A stretch of DNA of 64,000 nucleotides from Lachnospiraceae bacterium YSB2008 (GCA_000687655.1 JHWR01000003.1:158077-222076); one strand, 5' to 3'; counted from the first letter of the stretch, positions 44,101 to 53,991 are shown. Numbers and translations: made by a program. Notes: a model not told the origin generated them from the letters alone.

Positions 44101-46858
44101 TGTAGATAATGATAATTATGAACTGGTAACTGACGAGGCATATACGGAATATCTTGATGAACTGGTAGAGGCAACACTTGACGAACGCAAGAGAAGAATG
44201 CTGGAAATCATGGGCGAAGATTGGACTCAGGAGGACATAGAGGTATTATTAACTCAAGTAATAGTGGGTGGCGGATATCATATAAGCGATAATCCTGACT
44301 ACGCGGATGAGTTCAATAGCCTTTCACCTGCGGATCAGGAATCCATTATTAATTTTGAACATCAGATGGATGATCTGTTCGATGTCTGGGCGGATTTCGC
44401 ACAGGATGTGAAACCGATGTATGATTATAACAGCTTAGATGATTATATCCGCGAGAACTGGTGGGATTGCAATATATATCCAGACAGTGTTCCGGCAGAT
44501 TTTGAAGATGAAGGATTTATTGTAAGCGATGATGGAAGCTTTGCTTATACAGAAGATGGAAGAAGTTTTATAAGATTAAATGGTGATGGTTCATGTGAAC
44601 GTATCGATATAGTCAAAGATCCTGAAAAAATGGAAAAGCCTATCGACGATGACACCATGATGTGGATTAAACAGTTTTTGATGGGCGGTGATCAGGTATC
44701 TAATTATATGGAGGAACAAGTCAAATTACAAAAATATGGCCCAAAGACAAGCCGTGTTATCAAAGGATGTACAAAGGTTTGGGGGCTTATTGGATTCGGG
44801 TTCAGTAGTTATGATACTATAATGCAGTCAAATGAATATGTTGATGGCACTAAGAAGACAGATGAGTATGCTATGCAATACGCGGACCTTCATAATGAGA
44901 GCAAGTGGGCTGAACACAAGTACGGCAGTGGAAAGATATCCATGGAGTGTCTCAAAGCTATCAGAGCAGAGGAAATGGCTGCTTATGAACTTGCAAGGGC
45001 CGGTGCCAGACGAGATCAGACTGCATGCGCAGGTTGCGTGGTGGGAACAGCGTCTTTTGTCATAGGAGGGGCATTGTTAGCTGCAGGTGCCACTGCACCT
45101 CTTGGCATGGTCGTAATTATGGGCGGTTTGGATTATTACTCTTTCAATGAGCTGAATATGAAAAATGTTGATGTTGCGAACGCACTGGCAGCTGTCGACA
45201 GAGCTCATCTCGCAAGAAAGTATAAGTGTAATCCGAAATATAAGGCAAACTATAAGCTTAACGTAATCTTCGACCCATCCGGTTTTGTATATGAAGCTGT
45301 TGAGTCTAACAGAGTTGAAGGCGCATTAGCAACTGTAGTATATGATAGCAATGGGGCTGATTGGGATGCAACGGAATATAACCAGGTAAATCCTCAGACT
45401 ACAGATCGTGAAGGTACCTTCGCGTGGGATGTACCTACAGGAACTTATAAGGTTAAAGTGACCAAGGATGGCTATGACGAGGCTCTCACAGAACCAATTA
45501 ACGTACCGCCACCACGCATGGATCTAAAGATTCCGCTCGTTACATCAAAGGCACCGGAGATTGAGTCTCTCAATGTATATCCTGATTGTACTGAGATTAT
45601 TTTTAACCAGTATATGAAGATTGATGATGAGTCAAAGATTGAGGCTTCTATCGGCGGCGTAAATGTAGCTGATTCATCATTTGAGTGGCAGGATCCTGAG
45701 TCGAGTCCGGAAGGTAAGAAGTATTCAAAGGTCGTAAGGATACCTACTCCGGCGGGTGCTAAGGTTGGAGATAATCTAAATGTCAAGGTTAGTAAGGCAG
45801 AGAATTATGCCGGTAAACCTATGGCCGGAACAGTTGAAACAAATGCCAAAGTTTCTCACAGACCATCAGAGATTATTCTTAATTACGATAGTGTGCTTAC
45901 TATGCAGGTAGGCTCGAGTAAGAATATTACTGTAAGGATTAAGGATGAGAATGGCGATTATATGAAAGGTGTAAGTCTTTCAGCGTTTATCGATAACGAA
46001 TATCTTGCTAAGCTTACAGGAGATACGAGCTTAGTAACTGATGAAGAAGGCAAAGCAGTATTTAAGGCGTCGGCGCTTCTCCCAGGACTTACCAATGCAA
46101 CCATTAAGGTTGATGGAACAACACTTAAGAAGAGTATAGATGTCCAGATTGAGACAGAAACTAAGAGACCTAAACGCCCAACGGCTGAGATTGCCGGTCA
46201 GGTGATTAATGAAGGTTCTCCGAAGGAAAACTATCTCACAGTTACTGCCGGATCCATGCTTACATTGTCATGCGCAACAGAAGGGGCAACTATATACTAT
46301 ACCCTGGACGACACCTGCCCATGCCAGAACAAGGATACCAGATACGAATACACCGGACCGATTAAAATTACGAAGGATGTAAGAATCAGGATCGCTGCAT
46401 ATAAGGACGGTCTTGAATACAGTGAAAGGCTGAATCTTAATATCACTGTCACTGGAGCTAAAGAGTTTGAGATTTCATACGATCTGAACGGCGGAACGCT
46501 TAATGGCAAGACCGGAATAATAGTCGAAAAGCATTTTGAAGGTGAGGAAATCACGATACCTGATGCTCCGACACGAGAAGGGTACGTATTCGACTACTGG
46601 GAAGGCTCAAAACACTATCCGGGAGATAAATATACTATTGTTGGTGATCATACTTTCAAGGCTGTGTGGATAGCTGCTGACGGCGGAGATGGAGGCGACG
46701 GAGGAGAAAAGACAGATACTCCGGGCAATAGTAATAGCGATAGTAAGGGTGTTAAGACTGGTGACAGCTTCAATATGGCACTCTGTATAACGCTTCTGCT
46801 TCTTTCTATCGTGGGCATTACATTTATCATAAGGAAGAAGGAAAGCCAGAAGCAGTAA
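41135..46858 (+). CDS. giant mosaic surface protein with BspA-type leucine-rich repeats
   Basis: A 1907-aa exported protein. A basic signal peptide (about 1-43) is followed by BspA/TpLRR (LRR_5) repeats (about 75-400; motifs such as IPDTI, SITFNTSIETIPYSFA, AFKGCSGLTTITLPNSLVTIDANAFSGC). Next come carboxypeptidase-regulatory-like beta domains (about 475-660, and again about 1390-1475), and a central non-repetitive block (about 980-1370) with a hydrophobic Gly/Ala segment near 1300-1330. The end has an Ig-like domain (about 1590-1680), a chitobiase-C-terminal-like domain (about 1690-1775), an InlB/Flg_new beta repeat (about 1785-1845, SYDLNGGTLNGKT, PTREGYVFDYW) and the tail VKTGDS, membrane helix, RKKESQKQ. 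BspA-type proteins often bind host or plant polymers; the ligand is unknown. The start could also be the ATG at 41147. Confidence 0.8.
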   Translation: MKKTMKRVKLRRKLLALILALAMIVPSFPSMMEKSSESIVYADSYTWTDETNGVKFTYEDLNDGGVIINRIEPSDSNAGDGTLDLIIPDTIDGKAVKELANGTIVANPYKYKSITFNTSIETIPYSFARSMINVTSVTFPEGSRVSWIGQEAFKGCSGLTTITLPNSLVTIDANAFSGCSNLATVNFGSGLQTIGNEAFTGTKIAVLDFPDSLTSIGDETFYLNSNITSINMGSGLTSIGTRAFSGCNNASLTSIDFPDSLETIGTEAFKNCGPLQTIDWPENNPRFTTISESCFEGCSGLSNDVLENLPTSVTTISDKAFYKTKFTEITIPWTVTYVGKQAFAENQNNYSDTATVSITIEEGSKPLTIDEKAFYLACRKASNKVTLPKRVSVINDSALSFTTNSNEFTIYNNDITINGDPWKSSPWTVIKYPSDLEMSESFNTYMATRKAMTDDPNDTEYYYFTPFDTIIKYTVSGTVPAGATLVAKVNGTEVNPGMVGNAFSFKAVENSMVVLNVSLDGYKDGLFAKTSSEFTADWNKDITTADLTPIEKIGNLSVMTEGTGGVDANVSVFDNAGELVASDTVNESSSFLLQELPAGTYTVVAFEKNAYISGISTLNSLGTLGIDASDYAKATATVTAGETVEVSLNVPSMPHVEYGNILDEVGSFVAIDRSLVTKNLEFFGKVFYRMQGSNKANKIKIVVPKGLTVKSVTVGSKSVNVDSVLSNGVITIDGITGKEAESGTIYVGLKSPNAGAFCLSASVESKSGITVPIGSADFNVEEIILEVKDSITSSRKIPVTVWSEPSKTVKVKAGSGAEITGTTNKIGCFTGEVELPAKTPSGTSHVIVATVGDDTGEKYRATERVFYEGTKTQLDNFYFVHANHQYNLVKNGVNKSGGFYTYVADGKEATKNWTFAAEMVSSSALTGDVNVVIHMLDGSVRNTVLSPTGTETLADGRIKTNFSANIYIENLGVHVFDDALVPEGFDLDYVDNDNYELVTDEAYTEYLDELVEATLDERKRRMLEIMGEDWTQEDIEVLLTQVIVGGGYHISDNPDYADEFNSLSPADQESIINFEHQMDDLFDVWADFAQDVKPMYDYNSLDDYIRENWWDCNIYPDSVPADFEDEGFIVSDDGSFAYTEDGRSFIRLNGDGSCERIDIVKDPEKMEKPIDDDTMMWIKQFLMGGDQVSNYMEEQVKLQKYGPKTSRVIKGCTKVWGLIGFGFSSYDTIMQSNEYVDGTKKTDEYAMQYADLHNESKWAEHKYGSGKISMECLKAIRAEEMAAYELARAGARRDQTACAGCVVGTASFVIGGALLAAGATAPLGMVVIMGGLDYYSFNELNMKNVDVANALAAVDRAHLARKYKCNPKYKANYKLNVIFDPSGFVYEAVESNRVEGALATVVYDSNGADWDATEYNQVNPQTTDREGTFAWDVPTGTYKVKVTKDGYDEALTEPINVPPPRMDLKIPLVTSKAPEIESLNVYPDCTEIIFNQYMKIDDESKIEASIGGVNVADSSFEWQDPESSPEGKKYSKVVRIPTPAGAKVGDNLNVKVSKAENYAGKPMAGTVETNAKVSHRPSEIILNYDSVLTMQVGSSKNITVRIKDENGDYMKGVSLSAFIDNEYLAKLTGDTSLVTDEEGKAVFKASALLPGLTNATIKVDGTTLKKSIDVQIETETKRPKRPTAEIAGQVINEGSPKENYLTVTAGSMLTLSCATEGATIYYTLDDTCPCQNKDTRYEYTGPIKITKDVRIRIAAYKDGLEYSERLNLNITVTGAKEFEISYDLNGGTLNGKTGIIVEKHFEGEEITIPDAPTREGYVFDYWEGSKHYPGDKYTIVGDHTFKAVWIAADGGDGGDGGEKTDTPGNSNSDSKGVKTGDSFNMALCITLLLLSIVGITFIIRKKESQKQ

Positions 46859-46879
46859 ATAAAACATAACAGTATTTTT

Positions 46880-46903
46880 CACGGCGGGGATTTCCCCGCC
46901 GTG
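46880..46903 (+). terminator. terminator after the giant surface protein
   Basis: CACGGCGGGG and CCCCGCCGTG form a perfect 10-bp stem with an ATTT loop, followed by TTCATATTTC. Confidence 0.8.
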
Positions 46904-46915
46904 TTCATATTTCAT

Positions 46916-46944
46916 TTGATAGTATTATGCGGGTATGTTATAAT
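46916..46944 (+). promoter_or_regulatory. sigma-A promoter of hpf
   Basis: TTGATA (46916-46921), a 17-base spacer and perfect TATAAT (46939-46944) lie about 88 bases before the hpf start. Confidence 0.8.
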
Positions 46945-47032
46945 TGAAACAGCTCTTATGTTGCCTTAGTCAAAGGGTTTTGGCGGGGTGAAGTACCACG
47001 TAAGAGACAGTACTTGCAAAGGGGTGAACTAT

Positions 47033-47563
47033 ATGAATTATATCATTAGTGGAAAAAACATTGATGTAACTGAAGGTTTAAAAGAAGCGATTTATGATAA
47101 GCTGGGGAGGTTAGAGAAATACTTTAACGAAGATACGAAGATGGTAGTTACTCTTTCTGTTGAGAAAGAAAGACAGAAGATAGAGGTTACCATCCCTATG
47201 AAGGGACATATTATAAGAGCTGAGCAGGTCAGCGATGATATGTATGTTTCCATAGATATGGTTGTTGAGATCATAGAGCGTCAGGTTACCAGATATAAGA
47301 AGAAACTCATTGATAAAGAGCAGGATGCAGCATTCTTCCAGGATAACTTTATTGATGATGAAGATGTTTATGATGAGGATGAAATCCAGATCATAAGAAG
47401 CAAGAGATTTGCTGTTAAGCCTATGTATCCTGAAGATGCATGCGTTCAGATGGAGCTTCTTGGACATAGCTTCTACGTATTCAGAAACGCTGAAACAGAT
47501 GAAGTAAATGTTGTTTATAAGAGAAAAGGCAACACATACGGTCTTATCGAACCTGAATTCTAG
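47033..47563 (+). CDS. hpf: ribosome hibernation promoting factor (long HPF)
   Basis: Long HPF dimerises 70S ribosomes into inactive 100S particles in stationary phase. The 176-aa protein has the N-terminal HPF/YfiA beta-alpha domain (1-100: MNYIISGKNIDVTEGLKEAIYDKL) and the C-terminal dimerisation domain (about 120-176: RSKRFAVKPMYPEDACVQMELLGHSFYVFRN...VNVVYKRKGNTYGLIEP), joined by an acidic linker. The ATG at 47033 follows AAAGGGGTGA; a longer frame starting from an upstream GTG adds residues foreign to the family. It is monocistronic, with its own promoter and terminator. Confidence 0.95.
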   Translation: MNYIISGKNIDVTEGLKEAIYDKLGRLEKYFNEDTKMVVTLSVEKERQKIEVTIPMKGHIIRAEQVSDDMYVSIDMVVEIIERQVTRYKKKLIDKEQDAAFFQDNFIDDEDVYDEDEIQIIRSKRFAVKPMYPEDACVQMELLGHSFYVFRNAETDEVNVVYKRKGNTYGLIEPEF

Positions 47564-47577
47564 AGAATAATTATATG

Positions 47578-47610
47578 GGGGAGCGAGGGATTTTCCCTTC
47601 GCTCCCTTTT
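47578..47610 (+). terminator. terminator after hpf
   Basis: GGGAGCGA-GGGA pairs with TCCC-T-TCGCTCCC (one bulged T), followed by TTTT. Confidence 0.88.
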
Positions 47611-47666
47611 CTATGTATATTAATAAAACGCATTTCATATTGTAGGTAAATCGAGGAGGATATACT

Positions 47667-48437
47667 GTGAAGAAATGTATCGTTTGCTTGAAAGAGATAG
47701 AAGATAGTGCTTCCGAGTGCAAATACTGTGGATCTTATCAGGTTGATCTCGATGAAGACTTCCTGAGCGATGACTATGATTCCAAATCAGATAAAAAAAC
47801 GAATAAGTCTGAAAAGGATAAAGCTGAGGAAAAGAAAGCTGAAGAAAAGAAAAAGGATGATTTCAGTGATCTTGAAAAGGATGAGCCAAAGCCGTACAAA
47901 GGAAAAGTGGCAATGCCTCCTAAAAAGAAGAATAAACTCATTCCGGTTATCATAGCTGTTCTGGTCATAGCCGTTTTGGGCGTGGGAATATGGCTTATCA
48001 AGAGTAACTTTTTCGAGAAGAGAGCTGTTGCCAGAACTGTTAAGAATTATTACAAGGCCGTAACCGAACAGGACGGAGAGCTCTTCCAGTCGATAGCATG
48101 TCCTCCGGAGATGGAGAAGTATATGGAATCCTACATAGCCGGGTATCAGGATATACTCGGAAATGTATCGGTCAGTGAGTATTACAAGAACTTCTTCCTG
48201 TCAGATGGCAGTAAATATTCAGATGTGAAGATAGTTGATTACACGGAATATGATGAGGATGTTATAAAGAGTGTCGAGAAGGAGTTTAAAGATTACTACG
48301 GATTGGATATAGATGTAAGTAAGGGATACAGTGTAAATACCGAGTTTACCTATGCACCGCAGGGAGAGAGCCCAAAGCAGGGTTCCAATATAATGAGAGT
48401 CGTAAAAATAGACGGCAAGTGGTACATTTACATATAG
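47667..48437 (+). CDS. zinc-ribbon single-pass membrane protein
   Basis: A 256-aa protein. The first 25 residues hold a zinc-ribbon (CIVC...CKYC), followed by a long charged Lys/Glu/Asp linker (35-90), one membrane helix (about 91-110) and a C-terminal domain of about 140 residues that resembles the NTF2-like or DUF4878-type domains placed outside the membrane ([17 protein letters not shown], ...[14 protein letters not shown]). Function is unknown. Translation starts at a GTG after GAGGAGG. It lies between hpf and secA with terminators on both sides. Confidence 0.65.
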   Translation: MKKCIVCLKEIEDSASECKYCGSYQVDLDEDFLSDDYDSKSDKKTNKSEKDKAEEKKAEEKKKDDFSDLEKDEPKPYKGKVAMPPKKKNKLIPVIIAVLVIAVLGVGIWLIKSNFFEKRAVARTVKNYYKAVTEQDGELFQSIACPPEMEKYMESYIAGYQDILGNVSVSEYYKNFFLSDGSKYSDVKIVDYTEYDEDVIKSVEKEFKDYYGLDIDVSKGYSVNTEFTYAPQGESPKQGSNIMRVVKIDGKWYIYI

Positions 48438-48445
48438 AAATGAGG

Positions 48446-48473
48446 AACTGGCAAGCGAAAACGCTTGCCAGTT
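48446..48473 (+). terminator. terminator before secA
   Basis: AACTGGCAAGCG and CGCTTGCCAGTT form a perfect 12-bp stem with an AAAA loop. The T-run is interrupted (GTTCGCTTT). Confidence 0.8.
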
Positions 48474-48525
48474 GTTCGCTTTAATGGTAAAGTATCTTGG
48501 TAAAATTCTCACTTGGAGGAAAAAG

Positions 48526-51096
48526 ATGGGTATTGTAGATAAGATTTTCGGCACTCACAGTGACAGAGAGCTGAAGAAAATATATCCGATAGTAGATAAG
48601 ATCGAAGCTCTTGATGAGGAAATGCAGAAGCTTTCCGATGAAGAGCTGAAGGCAAAAACACCGGAGTTTAAAAAGAGACTTGAAGAAGGCGAGACACTGG
48701 ACGACCTTCTTGTCGAAGCATTTGCAGTTGTAAGAGAGGCAGCATGGCGAGTTCTCGGAATGAAGCATTTCCGTGTTCAGCTCATAGGTGGTGTCATACT
48801 TCATCAGGGACGTATCTCTGAAATGAGAACAGGTGAAGGTAAAACTCTTGTTTCAACACTTCCTGCATATCTTAATGCACTTGAGGGTAAGGGCGTTTGT
48901 ATCGTTACCGTTAACGATTACCTTGCAAAGCGTGATGCCGAGTGGATGGGACAGATTCATGAATTCCTCGGTCTTAAGGTCGGCGTTATATTAAATGAAA
49001 TGAAGAACGATGAGCGTCGCGAGGCTTATAACTGTGATATCACTTATATCACAAACAACGAACTTGGTTTCGATTACCTTCGTGACAACATGGTTATATA
49101 TAAGGAACAGCTGGTTCAGAGAGGTCTTCACTATGCTATCATCGATGAGATCGACTCCATCCTTATAGATGAGGCAAGAACTCCTCTTATCATTTCAGGT
49201 CAGAGCGGTAAATCTACCGATATATACAGAATGTGTGATTATCTTGCAAGACGTATGCAGAAGGGTACTGCTTCTACAGAAATAAGCAAGATGGATATTC
49301 TCATGGGTGAGGATATCGAAGAAGATGGTGATTATCTTGTAAATGAAAAGGACAAGTACTGCGTTCTTACAGCTCAGGGTGTCAAAGAGGTTGAGCAGTT
49401 CTTCCATATAGAGAACCTTGCAGACAGCGAGAACCTTGAGATTCAGCATACAATGATCATGGCACTTCGTGCTCATGCGCTCATGCACAGAGATCAGGAC
49501 TATGTTGTTAAGGATGACGAAGTTCTTATCGTAGATGAGTTCACCGGACGTATAATGCCGGGAAGACGTTTCAGCGACGGACTTCACCAGGCTATAGAAG
49601 CTAAGGAAAATGTTAAGGTTAAGAGAGAGAGCAGAACTCTTGCTACTATTACATTCCAGAACTTCTTCAATAAGTTTGAAAAGAAAGCAGGTATGACCGG
49701 TACCGCTGTTACTGAAGAAAACGAATTCCGTGAGATATACGGCATGGACGTTGTTGTAGTTCCTACAAACCTTCCTATAGCACGTATTGATCATGAGGAT
49801 GCTATATTCAAGACAAAGAAAGAGAAGCTGAATGCAATCGTTAATGATGTAGTTGCTTCTCATGAGAAGGGACAGCCTGTACTTGTAGGTACAGTAAACA
49901 TCGATTCATCTGAGGAAATCAGTGAGCTTCTTAAGAAGAAGAGAATCCCTCATAAAGTCCTCAACGCAAAGTTCCATGAAATGGAAGCAGAGATAGTTGC
50001 TGACGCAGGTCAGAAGGGTGCTGTAACCATAGCTACCAACATGGCCGGACGTGGTACTGATATTAAGCTCGGCGAAGGTGTTCCTGAACTTGGAGGTCTT
50101 AAGGTTATAGGTACTGAGAGACATGAGTCACGTCGTATAGACAACCAGCTCCGTGGACGTTCAGGTAGACAGGGTGATCCGGGTGAATCCAAGTTCTATC
50201 TCTCACTTGAGGATGATCTTATGAGACTCTTTGGTTCAGAGAGAATCATGTCAATGTATGATGCTCTTAAGATACCTGAGGGAGAAGAGATACAGCATAA
50301 GACTATTACAAGCTTTATAGAGAAGGCACAGAAGAAGATCGAGGGTAACAACTTCGCAATCAGAAAGAGCCTTCTTGAATACGATGAAGTTAACAATGAA
50401 CAGCGTGAAGTTATCTATGCTGAGAGACGTAAGGTCCTTGACGGTGAGAACATGCACGATACAGTGTTAAACATGGTTCTCGATACAGTAAGTGCTTACG
50501 TTGACAAAGCAGCAAGCAAGGAAGCACCTGTTCAGAATTGGGATATCAAGGAGTTAAATGATACACTCCGTCCTATAGTTCCGCTCAAACCTATAGTTCT
50601 TACAGAGGATGAGAAGAAGAAAGCGGATCCTGAGGTTCTGAAGGAAAGACTCCGTAACGAAGCTGAGGAACTCTACAAAGCTAAGGAAGCTGAGTTCGAA
50701 GATCCTGAGCAGATGCGTGAGGTAGAGAGAGTTATTCTCCTCAAAGTTGTTGATAGAAAATGGATGGATAATATCGATGACATGGCCCAGCTCCGTCAGG
50801 GTATCGGACTTCAGGGTTATGGATCAAGAGATCCGGTAGTTGAATATAAGATGGCCGGCTATGAGATGTTCGAAGACATGACAGAGGCCATAAGAGATGA
50901 TACTTCCAGACTTATCATGCATGTTAAGATTCAGGAAAAGGTTGAGAGAGAGCAGGTAGCTAAGGTTACCGGAACAAACAAAGATACAACCGCAAAGAAG
51001 GAGCCTGTTAAGAGGAAGGAAGCAAAGATCGGACGTAACGATCCATGTCCTTGCGGTTCAGGCAAGAAGTACAAAAACTGTTGTGGCAGGTCATGA
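48526..51096 (+). CDS. secA: preprotein translocase ATPase SecA
   Basis: SecA drives Sec-dependent export through SecYEG. The 856-aa protein shows [13 protein letters not shown] (Walker A region), [36 protein letters not shown] (Walker B), [19 protein letters not shown] [17 protein letters not shown], and [23 protein letters not shown]. The C-terminal SEC-C zinc tail is complete ([18 protein letters not shown]). GGAGG precedes the ATG at 48526. It is followed by prfB after about 60 bases, the classical secA-prfB order of Firmicutes. Confidence 0.97.
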   Translation: MGIVDKIFGTHSDRELKKIYPIVDKIEALDEEMQKLSDEELKAKTPEFKKRLEEGETLDDLLVEAFAVVREAAWRVLGMKHFRVQLIGGVILHQGRISEMRTGEGKTLVSTLPAYLNALEGKGVCIVTVNDYLAKRDAEWMGQIHEFLGLKVGVILNEMKNDERREAYNCDITYITNNELGFDYLRDNMVIYKEQLVQRGLHYAIIDEIDSILIDEARTPLIISGQSGKSTDIYRMCDYLARRMQKGTASTEISKMDILMGEDIEEDGDYLVNEKDKYCVLTAQGVKEVEQFFHIENLADSENLEIQHTMIMALRAHALMHRDQDYVVKDDEVLIVDEFTGRIMPGRRFSDGLHQAIEAKENVKVKRESRTLATITFQNFFNKFEKKAGMTGTAVTEENEFREIYGMDVVVVPTNLPIARIDHEDAIFKTKKEKLNAIVNDVVASHEKGQPVLVGTVNIDSSEEISELLKKKRIPHKVLNAKFHEMEAEIVADAGQKGAVTIATNMAGRGTDIKLGEGVPELGGLKVIGTERHESRRIDNQLRGRSGRQGDPGESKFYLSLEDDLMRLFGSERIMSMYDALKIPEGEEIQHKTITSFIEKAQKKIEGNNFAIRKSLLEYDEVNNEQREVIYAERRKVLDGENMHDTVLNMVLDTVSAYVDKAASKEAPVQNWDIKELNDTLRPIVPLKPIVLTEDEKKKADPEVLKERLRNEAEELYKAKEAEFEDPEQMREVERVILLKVVDRKWMDNIDDMAQLRQGIGLQGYGSRDPVVEYKMAGYEMFEDMTEAIRDDTSRLIMHVKIQEKVEREQVAKVTGTNKDTTAKKEPVKRKEAKIGRNDPCPCGSGKKYKNCCGRS

Positions 51097-51157
51097 GAAA
51101 GAATCGAGCGAAGCGACCGGGTTCATACTATAATAGAATCGAAAGAAGGTGAAATGA

Positions 51158-52268
51158 GTGCTTGAGCTAGATCAATACAAGTTCACCTATAACGAATACA
51201 AGACTCCACTCATGGAAGTGAGGGATTCACTTTGACGTTGCAGGTAAACAGGAACGTATAAAAGAGCTGGAAGCTCTTATGGAAGACCAGAGTTTCTGGG
51301 ATGACGCTGCTGAAAGTGGTAAGGTCCTTAAGGAAACAAAGAATCTGAAAGATACAATAGCAAAGTTTGATGCGCTCTATCGCGACTATGAAGATATAGG
51401 GGCCATGATAGAGATGGCAGAGGAAGAGAATGACGAGGAGCTGATTGCAGAGACCGGCGAGATGCTGGAAGCTTTTACCAAAGAGCTGGATGCATTCAGG
51501 ATAGAGACTCTTCTTTCGGGTGAATTCGATGCGAATAATGCAGTTCTCACACTGCATGCCGGAGCAGGCGGAACAGAGTCCTGCGACTGGGCAGGAATGC
51601 TGTATCGTATGTACACCAGATGGGCAGGAAGCCATGGCTTTGATGTGGAAGTGCTCGACTTGCTTGACGGAGATGAAGCAGGTATCAAGAGCGTTACATT
51701 TCAGATTAATGGCTATCACGCATATGGATATCTTAAGTCTGAGAAGGGTGTTCACAGACTTGTAAGAATATCACCTTTCAATGCTAACGGTAAGAGACAG
51801 ACTTCGTTCTGTTCACTTGATGTTATGCCTGAAATGGATGACAATATCGAGATAGAAGTAAATGATGAGGATCTCAGGGTGGACACCTACAGATCCAGCG
51901 GCGCAGGCGGTCAGCACATCAACAAGACCAGTTCTGCAGTCCGTATAACTCATATCCCTACGGGAATCGTTGTTCAGTGCCAGAATGAACGTTCACAGCA
52001 CATGAACAGAGATAAAGCAATGAAGATGCTCCGTGCTAAGCTCTATATGCTTAAGCGTAAGGAACAGGAGGATAAGCTCTCCGATATCAGAGGTGAGATC
52101 ACGGAGAACGGCTTCGGTAATCAGATCAGGTCTTATGTGCTTCAGCCATATACTCTTGTAAAGGATCACAGGACGAACTTCGAGAAGGGTGATGCTGCAA
52201 GAGTTCTGGACGGAGATCTGGACGGTTTCATGGGTGCGTATCTGAAGAGCCTTGCTGTAAAGAGCTAG
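51158..52268 (+). CDS. prfB: peptide chain release factor 2 (programmed +1 frameshift)
   Basis: RF2 terminates translation at UGA and UAA. The gene starts at a GTG (51158) after AAGGTGA and reads LELDQYKFTYNEY...EVRDSL for 25 codons. It then meets CTT TGA C (51230-51236), where the ribosome shifts +1 to continue DVAGKQERIKELE. The full product is 369 aa. The specificity region includes RISPFNANGKRQTSF (SPF motif) and the catalytic GGQ is at 250-252 (SSGAGGQHINKTSSAVRI). The in-frame stop is the normal autoregulatory device of prfB, not a mutation. CheW follows after 18 bases. Confidence 0.96.
51230..51236 (+). promoter_or_regulatory. RF2 programmed frameshift site CTTTGAC
   Basis: The slippery CTT TGA C is preceded by an internal Shine-Dalgarno-like GTGAGGG, as in other prfB genes. 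When RF2 is scarce the UGA is read slowly and the ribosome shifts forward one base. Confidence 0.93.
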
Positions 52269-52286
52269 GCAGAAAGGTGTGATGAT

Positions 52287-52751
52287 ATGGATAATAAATA
52301 TATATTATTTACACTTGAAAATGAGACATATGCAGTTGATATACTTGAGATAACCAGTATAGAAGAGGTTGTTAAGCCGACTCCTATTCCAAGAGCGCCT
52401 AAGTTCCTGGACGGAGTTATCAATCTAAGGGACAGCATACTTCCTGTTATTGACCTTCGATATGTGCTCGGTTATGAAAAGAAGTCTTTTGATAATGAGA
52501 AGAACAAGGTTCTCATCTCCCGTATGAATGGTGTGGAGATGGCAGTCTCGGTCGATGACGTGGTTGAGATATATACACCTTCCGAGGATGTAATCTCTGA
52601 AATGCCGGAGCTTGCCATGACACCTGCGACAGAATATGCATACGGAATCCTGAAGAAGGACAACAGCGTAGTTGTAGTTGTATCTACGGAGCTCATACTT
52701 TCCAAGGCAGAGCAGGATGAAGTAGATGCTGTGCTGGAAAAGTATAAATAA
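52287..52751 (+). CDS. cheW: chemotaxis coupling protein CheW
   Basis: CheW links chemoreceptors to CheA. The 154-aa protein is a single CheW domain: YILFTLENETYAVDI, EEVVKPTPIPRAPKFLDGVINLRDSILPVIDLR (the binding surface), and DSVVVVVS-like end strands. AAAGGTG precedes the ATG. No other chemotaxis gene is in the window, so this may be a stand-alone copy that implies a motile cell. It follows prfB closely and may be co-transcribed. Confidence 0.93.
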   Translation: MDNKYILFTLENETYAVDILEITSIEEVVKPTPIPRAPKFLDGVINLRDSILPVIDLRYVLGYEKKSFDNEKNKVLISRMNGVEMAVSVDDVVEIYTPSEDVISEMPELAMTPATEYAYGILKKDNSVVVVVSTELILSKAEQDEVDAVLEKYK

Positions 52752-52780
52752 CCTAAATGGTATTAATTAAGAGGTAGATT

Positions 52781-53983
52781 ATGATAAATGTAGCGATTCT
52801 CGGATATGGTACTGTAGGCTCAGGTGTTTACAGAGTCATAACCGATAACAATGACGTAGTTAAGAAGAGTATAGGCGAGGATATAAGAGTCAGCCATGTT
52901 CTGGATCTCAGGGAATTCCCGGGTGACCCGGTTATGGATGTGCTTACTCATGACTATGATGAGATACTGAATGATGACAGTGTCAGCATAGTAGTTGAAG
53001 TCATGGGTGGACTGGAGCCGGCAAATACTTTCGTAAGGAAAGCTATTGAAGCAGGAAAGTCTGTATGTACATCAAATAAAGCACTTGTCGCAAAATTTGG
53101 TACAGAAATACTTGACCTCGCAAGGGCAAAGGGTGTAAACTTCCTGTTCGAAGCGTCAGTTGGCGGCGGAATTCCTGTAATCCGTGCCATAAATGAATCG
53201 CTCACAGCAGATCATTTCGATAAGATATATGGTATCCTGAACGGTACAACGAATTATATCCTTACAAAGATGTCAGATGAAGGCCTTTCATTTGATACCG
53301 TTCTTAAGGATGCTCAGGATAAGGGATATGCCGAGAGAAATCCTGAAGCAGATATAGAAGGCTATGATACATGCCGCAAGATTGCGATACTTACTTCCTT
53401 AGTATATGGAAGATTTACAGACTTCGAGGATATAAGTACTGAAGGTATTACAAAGATTACAAATAACGATATGATATTTGCAAAGGCTGCAGATATGTCC
53501 ATAAAGCTTTTCGGACTTACCGAGAAGAATGAGAAGGGAACCTTCTCAATGGTTGCACCTTTCCTTGTTGGAAGAGATGATCCTCTTTACAGCGTAAATG
53601 ACGTTTATAACGCTGTTAACCTTCACGGAGATATGCTCGAGGATGTTATGTTCTATGGACAGGGTGCAGGAAGTCTTCCTACAGCAAGTGCCGTAGTCGG
53701 AGATGTTGTTGAACTTGCAAAGAACAAAGGCAAAGTCCTTCCATTTGGATGGTCAGCTGACAAACTCATGCTTTCAGATGTAAATGAGTATGAGACTGCA
53801 TTTTATGTGAGAGTAAATTCAGGAGATGCTTCTGCATTTAAGAATTCATTTGCAGATGTAAAATGTATCGAAGCGCCTGAGGTGACAGGTGAGGTTGCAT
53901 TTATTACAGAAAAGATGAGTAAGACTGTTCTTACAGCCAGACTCAGAGATATAGAACCATTGCAGATTCTGCGTGTAAACTAG
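52781..53983 (+). CDS. hom: homoserine dehydrogenase
   Basis: Reduces aspartate semialdehyde to homoserine with NAD(P)H, on the way to threonine and methionine. The 400-aa protein has the Rossmann motif GYGTVGSG (8-15), VVEVMGGLEPA, TSNKALVAKFG, the catalytic-region GGGIPVI and GILNGTTNYILTKM, and NPEADIEGYD with the conserved lysine region following. A C-terminal ACT-like regulatory part (about 340-400) is present. It is followed after 8 bases by lysC, so the first and third steps of the aspartate pathway are co-expressed. Confidence 0.95.
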   Translation: MINVAILGYGTVGSGVYRVITDNNDVVKKSIGEDIRVSHVLDLREFPGDPVMDVLTHDYDEILNDDSVSIVVEVMGGLEPANTFVRKAIEAGKSVCTSNKALVAKFGTEILDLARAKGVNFLFEASVGGGIPVIRAINESLTADHFDKIYGILNGTTNYILTKMSDEGLSFDTVLKDAQDKGYAERNPEADIEGYDTCRKIAILTSLVYGRFTDFEDISTEGITKITNNDMIFAKAADMSIKLFGLTEKNEKGTFSMVAPFLVGRDDPLYSVNDVYNAVNLHGDMLEDVMFYGQGAGSLPTASAVVGDVVELAKNKGKVLPFGWSADKLMLSDVNEYETAFYVRVNSGDASAFKNSFADVKCIEAPEVTGEVAFITEKMSKTVLTARLRDIEPLQILRVN

Positions 53984-53991
53984 GAGGAACC

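Noticed and set aside
51236..51279. prfB as a frameshifted pseudogene
   Set aside because: The CTT TGA C context and internal Shine-Dalgarno-like sequence are the normal RF2 autoregulatory frameshift.
52752..53991. Lysine riboswitch or T-box before hom or lysC
   Set aside because: The gaps are 29 and 8 bases, too short for either leader, and no such fold is visible.
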